Source: Pseudomonas rhodesiae (GTDB lineage: Bacteria; Pseudomonadota; Gammaproteobacteria; Pseudomonadales; Pseudomonadaceae). From it: a stretch of DNA of 64,000 bases. Positions 60,019 through 64,000 of the stretch are shown here, piece after piece. The stretch spans positions 1 to 64,000 of the forward strand of contig NZ_VFEU01000006.1 of the NCBI RefSeq assembly GCF_007858255.1, read 5' to 3'. A model generated the notes under the pieces. It had not been told where the DNA came from. It worked only from the letters and a program-made list of their open reading frames with translations, and made no database searches. The position numbers were made by a program, and so were the translations under genes. Numbering within the stretch: position 1 is the first letter of the stretch; each line of letters begins with the position of its first letter.

Positions 60019-61827
60019 TCACACCTTGTCGGACTCTTCTTCAAGTCGGTCCATTTCAAACAGCCGCGCCAGCTCTGCCCGGGCTTCCTGGGCGGTCTGC
60101 ATGACTTTGGCGGCGTCGTCGTACACCGCGTGTTGGGCGGCGAGCACTTGCTGGTCGTGGTTCTTGAAGCGCGCGATGCGCGCATCGGCCTGGGCCTGGC
60201 TGAGCCCCAGGCCGACCAGGGCGCGGCGGCTCATTTCCAGGCTGGAGTAGAAGGTCTCGCGCACCGGTGAGGCATCCAGGTCCACCAACCGATGGACGTG
60301 CTGGCGGTTACGGGCACGGGCGATGATTTTCATGTGCGGGTAGAGGTTGCGTACCAGCTCGGCGGTCTTGATGTTGATCTCCGGGTCGTCCATGGCGATC
60401 ACGAAGAACTCCGCCTGGTCGACCTTGGCCGCGTGCAGGATCTCGGGGCGCTGCGGATCGCCGTAGAACACCGGCATGCCGCCAAAGCTGCGGGTCAATT
60501 CGATGGTTTCCACCGAGGTGTCGAGAGCTATAAAGGAGATGTTCTGCGCGCGCAGGATCCGCGCCACGATCTGGCCCATACGGCCCATGCCGGCAATGAC
60601 CACGCGCGGTGCGTCGCTTTCGATGGCGCGGTATTCCTCGGGCACTTCCACCGGTTTGACCTTGGGCCTGAACAGCTTTGGGCACACCAGCAACAGCAGC
60701 GGCGTGACGGCCATGGACAGGGTGATGGTCAGCACCAGCACGTCGTAGAGGTGCGGCTCGAACAGGCCCTGGTCGCGGCCGATCTTGAACACCACGAAGG
60801 CGAACTCACCGCCGGCCGCCAGCACTACGCCCAGGCGCAGGGCGCTTTCGCGATTGAGGTCGCCCACCAGACGGCCGACCGCGTACAGCAACGGCAACTT
60901 CAGGCCGATCAGCAGCAGGGTCAGCCCGATCACAATCAACGGTGAGCTGAGCAGCAGACTGAGGTTGGCGCCCATGCCCACGCTGATAAAGAACAGCCCC
61001 AGCAGCAGGCCCTTGAACGGTTCGATCTGCGCTTCCAGCTCGTGGCGGTACTCCGAATCCGCCAGCAGCAGGCCAGCGAGGAAGGCGCCGAGGGCCATGG
61101 ACACGCCCGCCAGTTCCATCAGCCACGCCGTGCCGATCACCACCAGCAGTGCGGTGGCGGTGGACACTTCGCGCAAGCCGGTCTTGGCGACGATACGAAA
61201 CACAGGGCGCAACAGGTAGCGTCCGCCGACGATCACCACGGCGATGCTGCCGAGGATCTGCAACACATGCTGCAGGCCCTGGGCTTCAGTGGTGGGGTGA
61301 TCGCTGCCGGCCAGCAGCGGCACCATGGCAATCAGCGGGATCGCGGCGATGTCCTGGAACAGCAGGATCGCGAAGGCCAGACGACCGTGGGGCTGGTTCA
61401 GCTCTTTGCGTTCGGCCAGGCTTTGCAGGCCAAACGCCGTGGACGATAGCGCCAGGCCAAGGCCCAGCACGATGGCGCTGTTCCATGTCTGGCCAAATAG
61501 CCACAGCGCCACCACGCCCATCACCAGACCGGTCAACAGCACTTGGGCCAGGCCGACGCCGAACACCGCCTTGCGCATCACCCATAAGCGCTTGGGCGAC
61601 AGTTCCAGGCCAATGATAAACAGCAGCAGCACCACCCCCAGTTCCGAAAACTGCGCCACGCTTTGCGGGTTGCCGATCAGACCCAGCACCGACGGGCCGA
61701 TGATCACCCCGGCGAACAGATAGCCCAGCACCGCGCCCAATTGCAGGCGTTTGGCCAGGGGCACAGTGAGCACAGCCGCGAGCAGAAACACCACGGCTGC
61801 TTGTAACAGGTTGCCTTCATGGGGCAT
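60019..61827 (-). CDS. KefB/KefC-type monovalent cation:proton antiporter
   Basis: 602 aa from ATG 61827 (GGAG, 7 nt; a TTG at 61854 is in frame). The CPA2 antiporter domain has about 12 helices (GYLFAGVIIGPSVLGLI, LELSPKRLWVMRKAVFG, LALSSTAFGLQ, FAILLFQDIAAIPLIA). Then comes a cytoplasmic TrkA-N/RCK domain (RVVIAGMGRMGQIVARILRAQN; FGGMPVFYGDPQRPEIL) and a charged tail. KefC-type systems release K+ in exchange for H+ and are gated by glutathione adducts, which protects against electrophiles. Confidence 0.9.
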   Translation of the reverse strand: MPHEGNLLQAAVVFLLAAVLTVPLAKRLQLGAVLGYLFAGVIIGPSVLGLIGNPQSVAQFSELGVVLLLFIIGLELSPKRLWVMRKAVFGVGLAQVLLTGLVMGVVALWLFGQTWNSAIVLGLGLALSSTAFGLQSLAERKELNQPHGRLAFAILLFQDIAAIPLIAMVPLLAGSDHPTTEAQGLQHVLQILGSIAVVIVGGRYLLRPVFRIVAKTGLREVSTATALLVVIGTAWLMELAGVSMALGAFLAGLLLADSEYRHELEAQIEPFKGLLLGLFFISVGMGANLSLLLSSPLIVIGLTLLLIGLKLPLLYAVGRLVGDLNRESALRLGVVLAAGGEFAFVVFKIGRDQGLFEPHLYDVLVLTITLSMAVTPLLLLVCPKLFRPKVKPVEVPEEYRAIESDAPRVVIAGMGRMGQIVARILRAQNISFIALDTSVETIELTRSFGGMPVFYGDPQRPEILHAAKVDQAEFFVIAMDDPEINIKTAELVRNLYPHMKIIARARNRQHVHRLVDLDASPVRETFYSSLEMSRRALVGLGLSQAQADARIARFKNHDQQVLAAQHAVYDDAAKVMQTAQEARAELARLFEMDRLEEESDKV

Positions 61828-62109
61828 TGCGAACTCCAAAATCTTCAAAACCAATCAACAGGCGGGTATTAGAGCGCTTTTTACAGGATGAGAATTGTGT
61901 TTTTGCTGCGTAGCAGGTCGCTACCTTCCCCGATGGGCAGGGGAAAATCGATAACTTCATCGGTTGAGTGTTTTGCAGTCGCCCGAGCCTGTCTCGGGCT
62001 TATGCATGGAGGCCGAGCATTAGAAACGGCCACGCCGGTCAGGATTCACCTTGCCGCCGCTCACAGTTTGTTACTATCGCCGTCCCTCGTTACCCGGAGT
62101 CTTTACCCC

Positions 62110-63663
62110 ATGCAGCACCAGTGGGATGACATGCACCGCACCCGCAAGCCCACGTTTCTGCTGTGCGGCGAACCCCAGGGCGAGGTGCTCAATCTCTACG
62201 TGCACGGGTATTCGGCATTCTTCAACCGGCAGCAGTTGGGCAATTTCACGCAACAACTGGCCGGCATCGAAGGCTCGACCAACCTGATGCTGTTCTGGCC
62301 AGCGGGACATTTTCTGGAGAACCTGTTCGCGCCGTTCAAGGACGTGATCGCGGCCATGCTCGGCGGCGGCAGCCTGGGCGCGGCGACAGTGGGGGTAGGC
62401 AAGGCCATTGCCTATTTCCTCGATCACTACAAAAGCGTTGAGGCGCGGGTCGATGAAGTGGCCAAAAGTTTGCTGCCCGAATTGGCCAGCTACCTGCAGC
62501 AAGCGTCGTTGCCGGTGCAGCGTATCAACCTGATCGGGCATTCCCTGGGCGCGCGGATTCTGGTCAAGAGCCTGCTGGCCAACCCGGACACCGCTCGCGA
62601 GTTGCCGCTGGACAACCTGCTGCTGATGGGCGGGGCGATCTGCACGTCGAGCCCGTGGGATGAGGTGTCGGCGCTACTGAAAGGGCGGGTGATCAACTGC
62701 CATTCCAGCAAGGACTGGGCCCTGGCCATCAAGCCGGACACCGAGCGTTGTATCGGACGCTATCCGATCCCGGTCCCCCCTGCGCTTAAGGCCAAGGTCT
62801 GCAATGTGCATCTGGCCACCTTCGATCACGCGGCCTATTGGCCGCAATTACGAACAGTGGTGCAGTACACCGATCTGCTGCACGAGCGGCGCGGCGTGAT
62901 CCGTTCAGACCAGCGCAGCAGCGAAGTGCGCTTTGCCGAGGAGGACGCGGATCTGTATACGGCCCTGGTGCAAGGGCGGCCGGAGGAGTTGAAGTTTCTG
63001 GCCGAGCTGCTGGCGCCAAAACGCAGTGCCTCGATCGACGCCACGGTGCGTGACCCGCTCAAGTTGACCATCGCCTTGCAACGCATGGGCGGTGACAGCT
63101 TTATGAACCTTGCCCGTGGCCATGGCGTGAGCTACCGGCAAATTGCCGACGATGTGGCGCGGCGCCTGGGCATCACATTCGACGTGCCACTCGACACCCT
63201 GGCGTTGGCTGACCTTGAGGCCCGGATCGCGGAAAAACTGATTGCGCAGTACAAAGACAAACTCAGCAACGCCGACCGGCTGGTGTTCGATGCGGAACTC
63301 AAGGTGGCCGCGCAGAAAGAGCAGGGCGTCTTCAGTCGTTTCGACAAGGGGCGTTCGGCCACCGCAGCGTTGAGCGGCACCGCCCTGGCCGGGTTGACCG
63401 GTTTTATCCTGCGGCGTGGGGCGGCCTCGGCTATTCCGGTGGTGGGCCAGGCGTTGGCCGCCGCGATGCTGCTGGTGACCGGTGTGCGGGCGTTTTCCGG
63501 CCCGGCGTATTCGGTCACCACCCTGGCGGTGCTGGTGATCGGCGCGATTCGCCAACGCATGGAGCGCGAAGCGCTGAATCAGGAGCTGGACCTGGTGGTG
63601 CAAGTGGTGGAAGCGTATGACCTGCCTCGGGAGACGGTGATGCGCACGGTCGCGTCCGACTGA
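62110..63663 (+). CDS. DUF726-type alpha/beta hydrolase fused to a YaaW-like domain
   Basis: 517 aa from ATG 62110. The first half is a hydrolase of the DUF726/TMCO4 type: LNLYVHGYSAFFNRQQ, FWPAGHFLENLF, and the nucleophile elbow LIGHSLGARILV (Ser145), with HSSKDWAL and HLATFDHAAYW as later candidates for the triad. From about residue 280 the sequence follows E. coli YaaW (UPF0174): DLYTALVQGRPEELKFLAELL, RMGGDSFMNLARGHGVSYRQI, and the glycine-rich hydrophobic end SAIPVVGQALAAAMLL ... FSGPAYSVTTLAVLVIGAIRQRM. The fusion is unusual; function unknown. It may act at the membrane. Confidence 0.75.
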   Translation: MQHQWDDMHRTRKPTFLLCGEPQGEVLNLYVHGYSAFFNRQQLGNFTQQLAGIEGSTNLMLFWPAGHFLENLFAPFKDVIAAMLGGGSLGAATVGVGKAIAYFLDHYKSVEARVDEVAKSLLPELASYLQQASLPVQRINLIGHSLGARILVKSLLANPDTARELPLDNLLLMGGAICTSSPWDEVSALLKGRVINCHSSKDWALAIKPDTERCIGRYPIPVPPALKAKVCNVHLATFDHAAYWPQLRTVVQYTDLLHERRGVIRSDQRSSEVRFAEEDADLYTALVQGRPEELKFLAELLAPKRSASIDATVRDPLKLTIALQRMGGDSFMNLARGHGVSYRQIADDVARRLGITFDVPLDTLALADLEARIAEKLIAQYKDKLSNADRLVFDAELKVAAQKEQGVFSRFDKGRSATAALSGTALAGLTGFILRRGAASAIPVVGQALAAAMLLVTGVRAFSGPAYSVTTLAVLVIGAIRQRMEREALNQELDLVVQVVEAYDLPRETVMRTVASD

Positions 63664-63704
63664 TAAGCTGCACGCTTGTCGAGTGTGTTTGCCTGGGATA
63701 CCGC

Positions 63705-64000
63705 GTGAAATTCAGCCTGCCAAAAATCGCTACCGCCCCTTTCTGCCCGCCGGAAGTGGCCGGCTCCGTCATCGTTGATCCCAAGGCGTCGTTTTTCAAG
63801 CGCGCCCTGATGTTCGCCGGTCCTGGGCTATTGATCTCCATCGGGTATATGGACCCAGGCAACTGGGCCACGGCCATCGAGGCGGGTTCGCGTTACGGCT
63901 ACAGCCTGTTGTTCGTGGTGTTGCTGGCCAGCCTGGCGGGCATGGCGGTGCAGTGCCTGTGCTCGCGGTTGGGCATCGCCACCGGCAAAGACCTTGCGCA
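63705..64000 (+). CDS. mntH: Nramp-family Mn2+/Fe2+ transporter MntH (5' part)
   Basis: 98 codons from a GTG at 63705, cut by the window end. The text FAGPGLLISIGYMDPGNWATAIEAGSRYGYSLLF contains the DPGN metal-binding motif of helix 1, followed by helix 2 (VVLLASLAGMAVQCLCSRLGIATGKDLA). Proton-coupled uptake of Mn2+ across the inner membrane. The gap from the previous gene is 41 bp. Confidence 0.88.
   Translation, partial: MKFSLPKIATAPFCPPEVAGSVIVDPKASFFKRALMFAGPGLLISIGYMDPGNWATAIEAGSRYGYSLLFVVLLASLAGMAVQCLCSRLGIATGKDLA

Overview
The window is chromosomal DNA of a Pseudomonas, most likely of the P. fluorescens group. The signs are GC-rich coding sequence with frequent ATGA stop/start overlaps, many intergenic REP/REPIN repeats of the type 'GTGGGAGGGGGCTTGCCCCC', a DING phosphate-binding protein, a close relative of the P. 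fluorescens aryl esterase, and a gene order that (from memory) matches the P. aeruginosa PA0674-PA0701 block. No rRNA, tRNA, CRISPR array, prophage or intact IS is visible.

Left part (1-19,400): small metabolic and detoxification units. These are a secreted aldose 1-epimerase divergent from a sugar-dehydrogenase-like SDR; a GST; an AraC regulator divergent from a NepI-like exporter; YghU; a relic of a sigma54-activator C-terminus; a DUF6124 gene with a very structured leader; UppP; a GNAT; a GlxA-type regulator; a nemR / DJ-1 / nemA electrophile-response operon; a quinone oxidoreductase; DoxX; aryl esterase; a secreted VOC protein coupled to an alginate-export-type porin; and YahK.

Middle part (19,480-57,090): one large island. 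VreA-VreI-VreR (the PUMA3 type of cell-surface signalling) is followed by a complete Hxc type II secretion system (hxcW, U, P, V, T, X, Y, Z, Q, R, S), a DING protein where P. aeruginosa has lapA, the 4,188-residue two-partner-secretion exoprotein PdtA, and a transposase-derived small protein. Then come the TpsB pore PdtB, an ExbB with a large periplasmic lectin-like extension, ExbD, TonB, a putative porin, a coiled-coil periplasmic protein, a YbjN protein, a parvulin isomerase and a LysR regulator. In P. aeruginosa this locus answers phosphate starvation through VreI and PhoB. Here pdtA and the transposase-derived gene each follow a strong terminator and share a 27-bp promoter-proximal element.

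Right part (57,170-64,000): a histidine-phosphatase-like protein and cobF (cobalamin), a secreted hydrolase, a small secreted protein whose leader holds a long stem-loop, a KefC-type antiporter, a DUF726 hydrolase fused to a YaaW-like domain, and the start of mntH.

The most unusual items are the DUF6124 leader (7261-7440), whose repeated boxes allow two mutually exclusive folds around the ribosome binding site; the Phd/DUF772 protein inside the pdt locus with its shared promoter element; the lectin-like ExbB fusion; and the hydrolase-YaaW fusion.
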